A program made the translations under genes and the position numbers. A DNA stretch of 64,000 nt from Prauserella rugosa (GTDB taxonomy: Bacteria > Actinomycetota > Actinomycetes > Mycobacteriales > Pseudonocardiaceae), in assembly GCF_000719975.1 (NCBI RefSeq), contig NZ_JOIJ01000001.1:472093-536092 (forward strand), given 5' to 3'. Positions within the stretch are counted from its first letter, which is position 1. Each line of letters opens with the position of its first letter. Below are positions 1 through 8,467 of this stretch, one piece after another. The notes beneath the pieces were generated by a model. The model ran no database searches. It was not told the DNA's origin and was given only the letters and a program-made list of their open reading frames with translations.

Positions 1-1
1 C

Positions 2-631
2 GGGGTGCGGGTGCGGCTGCTGGAGAAACTCGACCTGTTCGGCATCCGCCACGCGATCGAAGCCATCCGGACGGAACCGCAGATCACGGTGGGGGCCCTG
101 CACCGGAGACTGCTCGACGTCTCAGGACTGGAGGCGGTGCGCGCCCGGCTGGCCGAGGTGTTCGCGGCGCGCGCGGACGGCATCAAGGCCGCCGCGGCGC
201 TCGCGTCCATCACGGCACTGGCCCACGACTCCGGAGACAGGGCCGAACGCCAGCGGGTGCACGACGCGATCGAGATGCTGCTGGCCAGACCGGAGGCGCA
301 CCAGCTGCGGGTACTCGAGGCGCTCACATTGGTGACCTCGGGTGCGGTCGAACTGGCCGAGGACCTGGCCGAGGAGGTCCTGCGGGTGGGCAGCAACGCC
401 GACGTCTCCGCGCAGCTCGGCATGCCGGGCGCGACGCCCGACCAGCTCGCCGCCCACGCCCTCGAACGTGCCGGGTGGTGGCGGTCGTTCGCCTCGTTCG
501 GGGCGACCCCGGGCCAGGCGCGCGTGGCCCACGTCGTGCACCGAGCGTACTTCCTGCTCTGGCAGCGGCTGAAGGCGCAGGGCACGGGCAGCGGACACGT
601 CCCGCCAGCCCAGCAGGGCGCAGGCCGGTGA
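2..631 (+). CDS. Dynamin-like GTPase, C-terminal part (cut by window start)
   Basis: The reading frame is open to the left edge, so only the last about 209 residues are visible. They are almost wholly helical, with Leu/Ala/Arg/Glu-rich stretches and no P-loop, as expected for the stalk and C-terminal part of a bacterial dynamin-like protein. The stop overlaps the GTG of the next gene (GTGA), and another dynamin-like gene follows 0.5 kb downstream, so the locus probably encodes a paired dynamin system like IniA/IniC of mycobacteria. The assignment rests on context and general resemblance; the GTPase domain is outside the window. Confidence 0.55.
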   Translation, partial: GVRVRLLEKLDLFGIRHAIEAIRTEPQITVGALHRRLLDVSGLEAVRARLAEVFAARADGIKAAAALASITALAHDSGDRAERQRVHDAIEMLLARPEAHQLRVLEALTLVTSGAVELAEDLAEEVLRVGSNADVSAQLGMPGATPDQLAAHALERAGWWRSFASFGATPGQARVAHVVHRAYFLLWQRLKAQGTGSGHVPPAQQGAGR

Positions 632-1026
632 ACTCGCCGGAAACCGGTGTCCCGGAAGACGGAACCGTACCGGTGGGTACCGCGTCGGAAAGCGATGTGG
701 ACCCCGTAGCACTCGTGAGCGGCATCGACCGCGATCAGGCGCTGGCCGACCGTCAGGCGCTCATCCAGCTCTGCCTGTACGCCATGGACCGCGCCCACAG
801 TGAGGGCGTGGCCGAGCGCATCGAGCAGGGCCTCGCCGCCATCGGGGTGCACGCACTGCGCCCGGACGGGGTGCGGTTCGACCCGGCCAAGCACGAGGCA
901 GGCGGCGCGGTGCGCACCGAGGACGCTCGCCTCGAGGGCACGATCGCCGAGACCGAGTCGCCCGGGTTCGTCGACCACGACCGGCTGCTGCGGGCACCGA
1001 TCGTGACCGTGTACACGCGCCGCTAG
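628..1026 (+). CDS. GrpE-like nucleotide exchange factor, small
   Basis: I start this at the GTG at 628, which overlaps the upstream stop; the longer upstream frame is an Arg/Pro-rich shadow. The product is 132 residues with an acidic disordered N-terminus, a central helix (ALADRQALIQLCLYAMDRA) and a short beta tail ending in a TVYTRR motif. The tail resembles the beta domain of GrpE, the nucleotide exchange factor of Hsp70, but the long N-terminal coiled coil is missing and the protein is well below the usual 180-200 residues. In actinobacteria such genes sit with dynamin-like and Hsp70-like genes, as here. GrpE relationship is likely; activity on DnaK is uncertain. Confidence 0.5.
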   Translation: MNSPETGVPEDGTVPVGTASESDVDPVALVSGIDRDQALADRQALIQLCLYAMDRAHSEGVAERIEQGLAAIGVHALRPDGVRFDPAKHEAGGAVRTEDARLEGTIAETESPGFVDHDRLLRAPIVTVYTRR

Positions 1027-1097
1027 GTCGCGGGCTTGATCGCACCGCCGTCGCGGCGCGCAACCCTGCGACCGGCACAGCCTTTAGGGTTCGGGTC

Positions 1098-2957
1098 GTG
1101 ACCGCATCGACTGGTTCGCTCGGCAAGGTGGGCCTGCCCGCGCAGGTCAAGCAGGCGCGGGAGTCCCTCCTGACGCTGTTGCGCGGGGAAGCGCCCGAGT
1201 CGGCGGCGTGGGTCGAGCAGCAGCGGAAGGCGTCGGCCTCGAAACCGACCGTGGTGGTCGTCGGCGAGACCAACCGCGGCAAGAGTTCCCTGGTCAACGC
1301 GCTGTTGGCGAAGCAGGGTCTTTCCCCGGTCGACGCGGAGGTCGCCACGTCGACGTACCTGGTGTTCGACCACGCCGACGAGTGGAGTGCCCGCGCCTGC
1401 TATCCCGGGCAGCTGGCACCGGTGGGCTTCCCGATGGAGGAGCTCGTGCGGTGGGCGTCCGCGTCGCACGAGTTGCCGGAGGGACAGCTGCCTCCCCGCT
1501 ACGTGCAGGTCGACGGGCCGTGTCCGCTGCTGGAACGCATCGCCGTCATCGACACCCCCGGCGTGGGCGGACTCGACGCAGGGCACGCCGAACTGGCCAT
1601 GGAGGCGGCGGCCAACGCGACCGCACTGCTGTTCGTCGTCGACGCCTCCGCCCCGTTCACGTCGTCGGAGTTGCGGTTCCTCTCCGACATGAGCGACCGG
1701 GTAGAAACGGTGCTGTTCGCACTGGCCAAGACCGACCAGTTCCGGGGATGGCGCCAGGTGCTGGACGCCGACAGGACACTGCTGGCCGAGCACGCACCGC
1801 GGTTCGCCGACGCACCGTTCCACCCGGTGTCCGCCCGCATGTTCGAGATGGCGGCCACCGCGCCGAACGACCAGGCCGCGACGCTGCTCAGGCAGAAGTC
1901 CGGGGTGGCCGAGCTGCAGGGCGCGTTGCAGGAGACGCTCGTCGGCAGGGCCGCGATGCTCGCCGAGGCCAACACCCTGCGGGCGTTGTCGACGGCGCTC
2001 GGCGAACGGCACGCCAAGGCGCTCGCCGACCAGCGCGCCCTGACCTCGGGTGAGGACGAGGCCGCGGCGCTGCGGCGGCGCCGGGACGAGCTCACCACCG
2101 CGCGGCGGTCGTCGACCCGGGGTTGGCAGCTCAAACTCCGCGGCGAGATCCAGCGTGCGCGGGTCGACCTCACCCACGAGTCGGCTCGGCGGATGCGGGA
2201 CGCCCAGGCGCACTTCCGGCAACAGGTGGACGGCGCGAACCGCAAGGACCTCAGGGACCTGCCCGCCCAGGTCGACGCCGCGCTGCAGGCCACGTCGCAG
2301 CAGGTCTCCGCGCTGCTGTCCCAGCGGCTCAACGAGGTCGCCGACGCCGCGCTGGCCGAACTGTTCTCGCAGGAGGAACTGGACGTCATCCGCGGGCAGC
2401 TCCTTCGCGGAGGAACCCCGCCGGTCGTGCTCAGACCGCAGGACAAGCGCCCGTCGTCGGCCGAGGACAAGCTGCTCGTGTTCATGGGCCTGACCAGCGG
2501 CGCGGGCGCGGCCAAACTCGCCGCGGCCCCGCTCGCGGGGTTCGCGCTGTTCAACCCGGTGGTGCTGCCCGCGACGATCGTCGTCGGGCTGGGCGCCGGC
2601 TGGTGGGTCGGCCGCACACGCAGGCACTCCGCCGACAAACAGCACACGAAACAGTGGCTGGTCGAGTCGATCGCCGACGCCCGCTCGACGCTCGACCAGC
2701 TGGTGTCCGAACAGCTCATCGAGGCCGAACAGCAGCTGTCGCTCGCGCTCGACGATGCGCTGAGCAGGCGCATCGAGGCCATCGAGGCGGAGCTGAAAGA
2801 GGTCGACAAGACGATCAAGATGGACGAGCAGGAGCGCAAGCGGAAGCTGAGCGTGGCGACCAAACGGGTCACCGGCCTGTCCGACGGGCGGGACCGCGCC
2901 GAGACGCTCCTTGCGCGCATCCGTGCCCTGCGCGACCGCCCCCGCACGGAAGAGTGA
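1098..2957 (+). CDS. Dynamin-family GTPase
   Basis: 619 residues. The GTPase domain is at the N-terminus: G1 P-loop GETNRGKSS near residue 56, G3 DTPGVGG near 152 and G4 AKTD near 210. A long helical region follows, then a hydrophobic segment around 460-505 (including AAAPLAGFALFNPVVLP) that can act as membrane paddle or anchor, and a C-terminal helical, partly coiled-coil tail rich in Glu/Lys. This matches bacterial dynamin-like proteins, which bind and remodel the inner face of the membrane. The GTG start follows the GrpE-like gene by 71 bp, and with the partial upstream gene it forms a same-strand cluster. In mycobacteria a paired dynamin (IniA/IniC) protects the envelope against cell-wall drugs; the same role here is inference. 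Confidence 0.85.
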   Translation: MTASTGSLGKVGLPAQVKQARESLLTLLRGEAPESAAWVEQQRKASASKPTVVVVGETNRGKSSLVNALLAKQGLSPVDAEVATSTYLVFDHADEWSARACYPGQLAPVGFPMEELVRWASASHELPEGQLPPRYVQVDGPCPLLERIAVIDTPGVGGLDAGHAELAMEAAANATALLFVVDASAPFTSSELRFLSDMSDRVETVLFALAKTDQFRGWRQVLDADRTLLAEHAPRFADAPFHPVSARMFEMAATAPNDQAATLLRQKSGVAELQGALQETLVGRAAMLAEANTLRALSTALGERHAKALADQRALTSGEDEAAALRRRRDELTTARRSSTRGWQLKLRGEIQRARVDLTHESARRMRDAQAHFRQQVDGANRKDLRDLPAQVDAALQATSQQVSALLSQRLNEVADAALAELFSQEELDVIRGQLLRGGTPPVVLRPQDKRPSSAEDKLLVFMGLTSGAGAAKLAAAPLAGFALFNPVVLPATIVVGLGAGWWVGRTRRHSADKQHTKQWLVESIADARSTLDQLVSEQLIEAEQQLSLALDDALSRRIEAIEAELKEVDKTIKMDEQERKRKLSVATKRVTGLSDGRDRAETLLARIRALRDRPRTEE

Positions 2958-3091
2958 GCCTGGTGCAGGGAACCGAACAGGCCTAACGTGAGTCTCATCC
3001 ACGAAAGCGCCCACCAGGGCGGCCGGGTCGGCGGGGGCCATTCCGGACAACAGAACGTGAGCCAGCAGCCCTGATTGAGGGGGAGTTTGCA

Positions 3092-3790
3092 GTGTGGGTC
3101 GACGACGGGACCACTGACACCACGGCCACCGGCGAGGACATCACGGTGACCGTGGAGGGCGAGGAGTACACGGCCGAGCTCAACCAGGACATCAACGGCG
3201 ACGGCGTGTACGACGCCGCCCTCATCGAGCACGAGGACGGCAGCGCTCAGCTGTTCGCCGACAGCAACGGCGACGGCGAGGCCGACCTCTACGCGATGGC
3301 CGACTCCAACGGAAACGTCGTCGCCGAGGCCGAGTACGACGCGAAGAGCGGCAACTGGGTGGAGATGTCCGACGGGCCCTCCTCCGACTCGCCCGAGCAG
3401 GACACCAGCTCGGGCGGCACGATCACCGCCGACCTCGGTGAAGGGGACGTCGAGGTCGGGCCGGCGACGATCGACACCAACGAGGACGGCACCAACGACA
3501 CGGCCGTCGTCGAGACCGAGGACGGCAAGACCATCGCCTTCACCGACGCCGACGGGGACGGCCAGGCCGACGTCGCCGTGGTGATCGACTCCAACGGCAA
3601 CCAGGTCGTGCTCGAGACCGACGGCAACGGCGAGTGGACCGAGACGACCGACACCGGCGGATACGGTGGCGACTCGGCCTCCTCGGCGAGCTCCGACCAG
3701 TGGAGCGACGGCACCGCGTCGGTGGGTGCGGGCGTCGAGGGCGTCGCCAAGATCGACTCGGTCACCGGCCAGTGGATCAGCCAGAACTGA
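3092..3790 (+). CDS. Acidic protein with EF-hand-like Asp repeats (DUF6802-like)
   Basis: 232 residues, very acidic, with no signal peptide or membrane segment. It contains at least four Asp-rich loops of the type D-x-N-G-D-G-x-x-D (DINGDGVYD, DSNGDGEAD, DTNEDGTND, DADGDGQAD), each ahead of a short beta strand, so it looks like two tandem copies of a calcium-loop module joined by a Ser/Gly linker. The C-terminus ends VTGQWISQN. The GTG start has a G-rich ribosome site about 8 bp upstream. Similar actinobacterial proteins are filed as DUF6802; the function is unknown. A strong hairpin terminator follows. Calcium binding is inferred from the loops only. Confidence 0.7.
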   Translation: MWVDDGTTDTTATGEDITVTVEGEEYTAELNQDINGDGVYDAALIEHEDGSAQLFADSNGDGEADLYAMADSNGNVVAEAEYDAKSGNWVEMSDGPSSDSPEQDTSSGGTITADLGEGDVEVGPATIDTNEDGTNDTAVVETEDGKTIAFTDADGDGQADVAVVIDSNGNQVVLETDGNGEWTETTDTGGYGGDSASSASSDQWSDGTASVGAGVEGVAKIDSVTGQWISQN

Positions 3791-3847
3791 GCCATCCGCC
3801 GGTCGCGACCGGCAGCCCGAGCCGGCAGACCGGCAGCGGAGCACTCG

Positions 3848-3889
3848 AGCAGAGCCCCGGGAACGAACATCGTCCCCCGGGGCTCTGCT
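3848..3889 (+). terminator. Hairpin terminator after the Asp-repeat gene
   Basis: Perfect 14-bp inverted repeat AGCAGAGCCCCGGG (3848-3861) and its complement (3876-3889) with a 14-nt loop, 58 bp past the stop. There is no long T run, which is common in high-GC actinobacteria. The rest of 3890-4171 holds the pckG leader; I see no other gene there. Confidence 0.75.
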
Positions 3890-4171
3890 CTGTTCGGGTG
3901 CCATATCCGGCTTGAGACATTCGGTGAAAAACCTCTGGTCACTGCGCCGATCGGCGACAACTGAATCGATTCCCTGATCGTTCTTGTGAGAGAACCGACA
4001 GCGCTCGCCTGCCTGAGGCTGCAATTCGGCCGTTAGTCTCTGGGAATCCCCAAGAAAAGCACGCACCGCTTCGTCGGCGGTGTGTGAAGCCATTTCGGTC
4101 GCCGGCAACGGAGCCCGCACCAGGACGATGTAGTTCGGTGTGGGCTCTTGTCGTCGAAGACAGGAGAAGAG

Positions 4172-6001
4172 ATGACTGCAGTAGCCATCCCAGGGCTGGA
4201 CGACGCACCGACCACGCACAGTGGCGTGCTGTCTTGGGTGCGCGAGGTCGCGGAGCTGACTACCCCGGACCGGGTGGTGTGGGTCGACGGCTCCGACGAG
4301 GAAGCCGAACGCATCAACCAGGAACTGGTCGAGGCTGGCACGTTCGTCAAGCTCGACAAACGGCCGAACTCGTACTGGGCCGCGTCGGACCCGAGCGACG
4401 TCGCGCGGGTCGAGGAGCGCACCTTCATCTGCTCCGAGCGGGAGGAGGACGCCGGGCCCACCAACAACTGGATGAACCCGGACGAGATGAAGGCGACCAT
4501 GACGGAGCTCTACCGGGGCTGCATGCGTGGTCGGACGATGTACGTCATTCCCTTCTGCATGGGTCCGCTCGGCGACGATGACCCGAAGCTCGGTATCGAG
4601 ATCACCGACTTCGCGTACGTCGTGGCTTCGATGCGGGTCATGACCCGGATGGGCAAGAAGGCGCTGGACAAGTTCATCACCGAGGACGGCACCGAGCGCG
4701 AGTTCGTGCCGGCGCTGCACTCGGTGGGCAAGCCGCTCGAGCCGGGCGAGCAGGACGTCCCGTGGCCCTGCAACGACACCAAGTACATCACGCACTTCCC
4801 CGAGTCGCGCACGATCTGGAGCTACGGCTCCGGGTACGGCGGCAACTCGCTGCTCGGCAAGAAGTGCTACTCGCTGCGCATCGCCTCGGCGATGGCGCGC
4901 GACGAGGGCTGGCTCGCCGAGCACATGCTGATCCTCAAGCTGATCTCGCCGGAGAACAAGGCCTACTACGTGGCGGCCGCGTTCCCGAGCGCGTGCGGCA
5001 AGACGAACCTCGCGATGCTGCAGCCGACACTGCCCGGCTGGCGCGCCGAGACCATCGGTGACGACATCGCGTGGATGCGCTTCGGCGAGGACGGCAGGCT
5101 GTACGCGATCAACCCCGAGTTCGGCTTGTTCGGCGTCGCGCCCGGCACCGGCGAGAAGACGAACCCGGTGGCGATGAAGACCATCGAGAAGGGCAACACC
5201 GTCTACACCAACGTCGCGCTCACCGACGACGGCGACGTGTGGTGGGAGGGCATGACCAAGGAGGCGCCCGCCCACCTGACGGACTGGAAGGGCCGCGACT
5301 GGACGCCGGATTCGGACGAGCCGGCCGCCCACCCGAACTCGCGGTTCTGCGCGCCCATCTCGCAGATCCCGACGCTGGCGCCGGAGTGGGACGACCCGAA
5401 GGGCGTGCCGATCTCGGCCATCCTGTTCGGTGGTCGTCGTAAGACCACGGTTCCGCTGGTCAACGAGTCGCGCGACTGGCAGCAGGGCGTGTTCATGGGC
5501 GCCACGATGTCGTCGGAGAAGACGGCGGCCGCGGCGGGCAAGGTCGGCGAGGTCCGCCGCGACCCGATGGCGATGCTGCCGTTCCTCGGCTACCACGCGG
5601 GCGACTACTTCCAGCACTGGCTGGACACCGGCAAGAACGCCGACCAGTCGAAGCTGCCGAAGATCTTCTACGTCAACTGGTTCCGGCGCGGCGACGACGG
5701 CCGGTTCCTGTGGCCGGGCTTCGGCGAGAACACGCGCGTTCTCAAGTGGATCGTCGAGCGGCTCGAGGGCAAGGCGAACGCCCAGGAGACGCCGATCGGC
5801 CTCGTGCCCACGGCCGACGACATCGAGACGTCCGGCCTGTCCGAGCCGATCGAGGACATCCAGGCCTCGCTCGACGTCAACGTCGACGAGTGGAGGCAGG
5901 AGATCCCGCTCATCGAAGAGTGGTTCGCCTCCATCGGCGAGGACAAGATCCCGTCCGCGCTGAAGGACGAGCTCGCGGCGTTGAAGCAGCGCCTCGGCTG
6001 A
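4172..6001 (+). CDS. pckG: Phosphoenolpyruvate carboxykinase (GTP)
   Basis: Converts oxaloacetate plus GTP to PEP, GDP and CO2, the entry step of gluconeogenesis. 609 residues, matching the GTP-dependent family (about 600-610). Visible motifs are the P-loop [13 protein letters not shown] near residue 272, the [21 protein letters not shown] metal and substrate region just after it, and [10 protein letters not shown] use the ATG at 4172 rather than 4148 because an AGGAGAAGAG ribosome site precedes it and the resulting protein ([11 protein letters not shown]) matches the family length. It is a single-gene unit with its own terminators on both sides; the 170-bp leader shows no operator I can name. 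Confidence 0.97.
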   Translation: MTAVAIPGLDDAPTTHSGVLSWVREVAELTTPDRVVWVDGSDEEAERINQELVEAGTFVKLDKRPNSYWAASDPSDVARVEERTFICSEREEDAGPTNNWMNPDEMKATMTELYRGCMRGRTMYVIPFCMGPLGDDDPKLGIEITDFAYVVASMRVMTRMGKKALDKFITEDGTEREFVPALHSVGKPLEPGEQDVPWPCNDTKYITHFPESRTIWSYGSGYGGNSLLGKKCYSLRIASAMARDEGWLAEHMLILKLISPENKAYYVAAAFPSACGKTNLAMLQPTLPGWRAETIGDDIAWMRFGEDGRLYAINPEFGLFGVAPGTGEKTNPVAMKTIEKGNTVYTNVALTDDGDVWWEGMTKEAPAHLTDWKGRDWTPDSDEPAAHPNSRFCAPISQIPTLAPEWDDPKGVPISAILFGGRRKTTVPLVNESRDWQQGVFMGATMSSEKTAAAAGKVGEVRRDPMAMLPFLGYHAGDYFQHWLDTGKNADQSKLPKIFYVNWFRRGDDGRFLWPGFGENTRVLKWIVERLEGKANAQETPIGLVPTADDIETSGLSEPIEDIQASLDVNVDEWRQEIPLIEEWFASIGEDKIPSALKDELAALKQRLG

Positions 6002-6013
6002 CGCCTTTCTTCG

Positions 6014-6072
6014 AGCCCCCGAGGGCCCCATAGTTGCGTTCAACGCGACCATGGGGCCCTCGGGGGCTTTTT
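6014..6072. terminator. Conserved bidirectional terminator hairpin, copy 1
   Basis: An 18-bp perfect stem (6014-6031 with 6051-6068) encloses a 19-nt loop that itself forms a second stem around GCGTT-C-AACGC; a run of five T follows at 6068-6072. It lies between convergent pckG and the methyltransferase gene and can stop both. The core sequence recurs at 18176-18218 and 32963-33015. Confidence 0.9.
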
Positions 6073-6814
6073 ACGTGCGCGGGGTGCTTCGGGTGAGGAA
6101 CACGTACTCCAAGCCGGGGCGATCGGGTGCGTCGCGGACGTCGGTGACGTCGAACCCCGCGGAGTGCAGGCTCGCGGCGATCTCGTCGTGCTCGCGGAAC
6201 CGCAGGGTCGAGTCCGAGGCCAGTGTGGACCCGTCCGGAAATCGGTACGTGTGCCGAAACGAGACGAACGGCAGGTCGACATCGATAACGGTCCGGTCCT
6301 GGGTGACGTCGCCGACGCCGGGCACGGTGGCCGTCACCGGTTCGGCGTCCGACCAGTGTTCCCACGCGCGTGCCTGCGGGCGTCGCGTCTCGAACGCGAG
6401 GTGACCACCCGGCCGCAGCGCCGCGTGGATCGCGCCGAGGGTGCGGTGCCAATCCTCGTCGGTGAGGAACACCTGGGCGACGTTGCCGGTCATCATCGCG
6501 AGGTCGGCGCGAAACGCGGGCAGGTGCGCCGACACCGTGCCGGCGTCTCCGTCGAGCCACGTGACGTCGCCGCTCTTGCTCCGCGCGATGTCCAGGGACG
6601 CCTTCGCAGGGTCGACGCCGACGACCTCCCGGCCCGTCGCCGCCAGCGCGACGGCGGGCTCGCCGGTACCGCAGCCGACGTCGAGCACGCGGCGGGCGCG
6701 CAGCTCGTCGGCGATTTCCACGTAGAGCGGGATGTCGTCGCGAGGGCCGTCGAACGTGTCGTAGAGGGCTGCCAGGCGTGGGTCGGAGAACAGGTCGTCG
6801 GGCACGATCGGCAC
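6071..6814 (-). CDS. Class I SAM-dependent methyltransferase
   Basis: About 247 residues from the GTG at 6814 (a second GTG at 6805 is possible). SAM-binding motif I is VLDVGCGTGEPAV, followed by an acidic residue at the end of strand 2 (VVGVDPAKASLDIAR) and motif LDGDAGTV. The middle shows the usual ALRPGGHLAFETRRP post-motif. The C-terminal half forms a beta-rich substrate region with no recognisable specificity, so the substrate is unknown; it resembles small-molecule methyltransferases of the UbiE/Methyltransf_25 type. It is divergent from the F420-type oxidoreductase with a 105-bp gap. Much longer minus-strand frames over this area are shadows. Confidence 0.85.
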   Translation of the reverse strand: MPIVPDDLFSDPRLAALYDTFDGPRDDIPLYVEIADELRARRVLDVGCGTGEPAVALAATGREVVGVDPAKASLDIARSKSGDVTWLDGDAGTVSAHLPAFRADLAMMTGNVAQVFLTDEDWHRTLGAIHAALRPGGHLAFETRRPQARAWEHWSDAEPVTATVPGVGDVTQDRTVIDVDLPFVSFRHTYRFPDGSTLASDSTLRFREHDEIAASLHSAGFDVTDVRDAPDRPGLEYVFLTRSTPRT

Positions 6815-6919
6815 GGTAGGCAGGCGGGCCCGGGTGGGGCGAGTGGTTTTCCAGTGGTTTTCCGGGTCCCCCACTTTCGCCGCGCTCGCCCGGAGGCCGT
6901 TTTTCGGTAGCGTGCGGGC

Positions 6920-7762
6920 ATGGAGTTCCGATTCGGCGTGAACATGCTCGCCTCGGGGGAACGGACTCACTGGCAGGACAGGTGCCGTAGAGCCGAGGAT
7001 CTCGGGTTCGACGTCGTCGCCGTACCCGACCACATCGGTATGCCCGCGCCGTTTCCCTCGCTGGTCGCGGCAGCCGAGGTGACCGAACGGGTGCGGCTGG
7101 GGACGTTCGTCGTCAACACGGCGTTCCACAACCCCACGCTGCTCGCCCGCGACGTCGGCACCACCGATCTGCTCCTCGACGGCAGGCTGGAACTCGGCCT
7201 CGGCACCGGATACGCCAGGGAGGAGTTCGACGCGGCGGAGCTTCCGTTCCCCGGACCCGGCGCCCGTCTCGACCATCTGGAACGGTGCCTCGCCGTGTTG
7301 CGGGAGCACTACGGTGAGCGCAGGTTGCCGCCGATCGTCCTCGGTGGACAGCGCGACCGCATGCTGCGGATCGCGGCCAGGGAGGCGGACGTCGTCGGCT
7401 TCACCGGCGTGCGGTTCGATCGCGACGGTGCCGCGGCCACGCTCGTCGGACCGTCCGAACTGGACGAACGGGTGGCGTTCGTACGTGCCGAGGCCGGCGA
7501 CCGCGATCCCGAGCTGAACCTGCTGATCCAGCACGTCGAGATCACCGGCGACCGGGCGTCCGCGTTGGAGAACCTCAGCCGGTACGCCCCCGATCGACCG
7601 GTCGCCGAACTCGGCGAGGCGCCGGTGCTGCTCGTCGGCACCGCGCGGCAGATCGCCGACCAGCTGCGCGCCCACAGGGAGCGGTTCGGCTTCACCTACA
7701 TCACGGTGATGGACAAGGACCTGGACGCCTTCGCCGGTGTGATCGCCGAGCTGCGCCGATGA
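6920..7762 (+). CDS. LLM-class F420-dependent oxidoreductase
   Basis: 280 residues, a luciferase-like (beta/alpha)8 barrel. Characteristic stretches are FRFGVNMLASGE at the N-terminus, GFDVVAVPDHIG, LGTFVVNTAFHNPTLLARD and LELGLGTGYAREEFDA. These match the actinobacterial TIGR03621 group, expected to use coenzyme F420; substrate unknown. Its stop overlaps the ATG of the following ABC ATPase (ATGA), so the two are translationally coupled, though a functional link is not obvious. A shadow frame covers it on the minus strand. Confidence 0.85.
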   Translation: MEFRFGVNMLASGERTHWQDRCRRAEDLGFDVVAVPDHIGMPAPFPSLVAAAEVTERVRLGTFVVNTAFHNPTLLARDVGTTDLLLDGRLELGLGTGYAREEFDAAELPFPGPGARLDHLERCLAVLREHYGERRLPPIVLGGQRDRMLRIAAREADVVGFTGVRFDRDGAAATLVGPSELDERVAFVRAEAGDRDPELNLLIQHVEITGDRASALENLSRYAPDRPVAELGEAPVLLVGTARQIADQLRAHRERFGFTYITVMDKDLDAFAGVIAELRR

Positions 7763-8436
7763 AGGGGGCGAGGTTCGGCAAGCGTGCACGGCCGACCGCC
7801 GGCACGCAGGCGATGGAGGTCGTCGCGGACGGGCTCGGGGTGCGTGCCGGTGACACGTGGCTGCTGCGCGGGGTCGACCTGCGGGTGCGGCCCGGCGAAT
7901 GCCTGGTGCTGACCGGTCCGAACGGCAGCGGGAAGTCGACCCTGTTGCGGCTGGTGTACGGAACCCAGGAACCGACGGAGGGCTCCATCACCGTGGGCGG
8001 CCTTTCCCCGGACGAGCGTGACCGCGACTTCCGGCGACGCGTGTCGGTGCTGCTCGACGACTCCGATTTCTTCGCCGAGTTCACCCCCGTGCAGCATCTC
8101 GAGCTGTTGGCGGGTTCGTTCGGTGTGGATCTCGACGTCGACGCACTGCTCACCGAGGCCACATTGGACGATCGGGCACACGTCACCGCGGGTTCGCTGT
8201 CGGCGGGCCAGCGCCGTCGTCTGTTGTTGCTGGGCGCCACGGCGCGTCCGTTCGACGTCCTGCTGCTCGACGAGCCGGAGCGCGCGCTCGACACCGCGGG
8301 CAAACGCTGGTTGACCGACGTCATCGCCCGCGCCACCGGCCACGGGGCAGCCGTCGTGGTGGCCACCCACCATCCCCCGCTGCTCGACACCGCCGATCAC
8401 GTCCTCGACCTCGCCGCGCTGGCACCGGTGTCGTGA
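7759..8436 (+). CDS. ABC transporter ATP-binding protein
   Basis: 225 residues. Walker [14 protein letters not shown], signature LSAGQRRRLLLL, Walker B DVLLLDEPERALD and the switch His in VVVATHHPPLLD are all present. It overlaps the oxidoreductase gene by 4 bp and is followed 31 bp later by a multi-spanning membrane protein, so the pair probably forms an exporter-type ABC system. The degenerate Q-loop region (VSVLLDDSDFFAEF) lacks the canonical Gln. Substrate unknown. Confidence 0.88.
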   Translation: MKGARFGKRARPTAGTQAMEVVADGLGVRAGDTWLLRGVDLRVRPGECLVLTGPNGSGKSTLLRLVYGTQEPTEGSITVGGLSPDERDRDFRRRVSVLLDDSDFFAEFTPVQHLELLAGSFGVDLDVDALLTEATLDDRAHVTAGSLSAGQRRRLLLLGATARPFDVLLLDEPERALDTAGKRWLTDVIARATGHGAAVVVATHHPPLLDTADHVLDLAALAPVS

Positions 8437-8467
8437 CCGAATCGCCCGCCGACCCGATCTGCGCCTG

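Noticed and set aside
1023..3050. A 675-residue minus-strand frame over the dynamin gene
   Set aside because: Antisense to a GTPase with all motifs; no ribosome site and shadow composition.
1499..6052. A 1517-residue minus-strand reading frame
   Set aside because: It lies antisense to dynamin, Asp-repeat and pckG genes and has Arg/Leu/His-rich composition typical of a GC-driven shadow frame.
6037..6060. Short peptides coded by the repeated hairpin (NATMGPSGA-like)
   Set aside because: The same peptide appears at each hairpin only because the DNA is repeated; the structure explains it.
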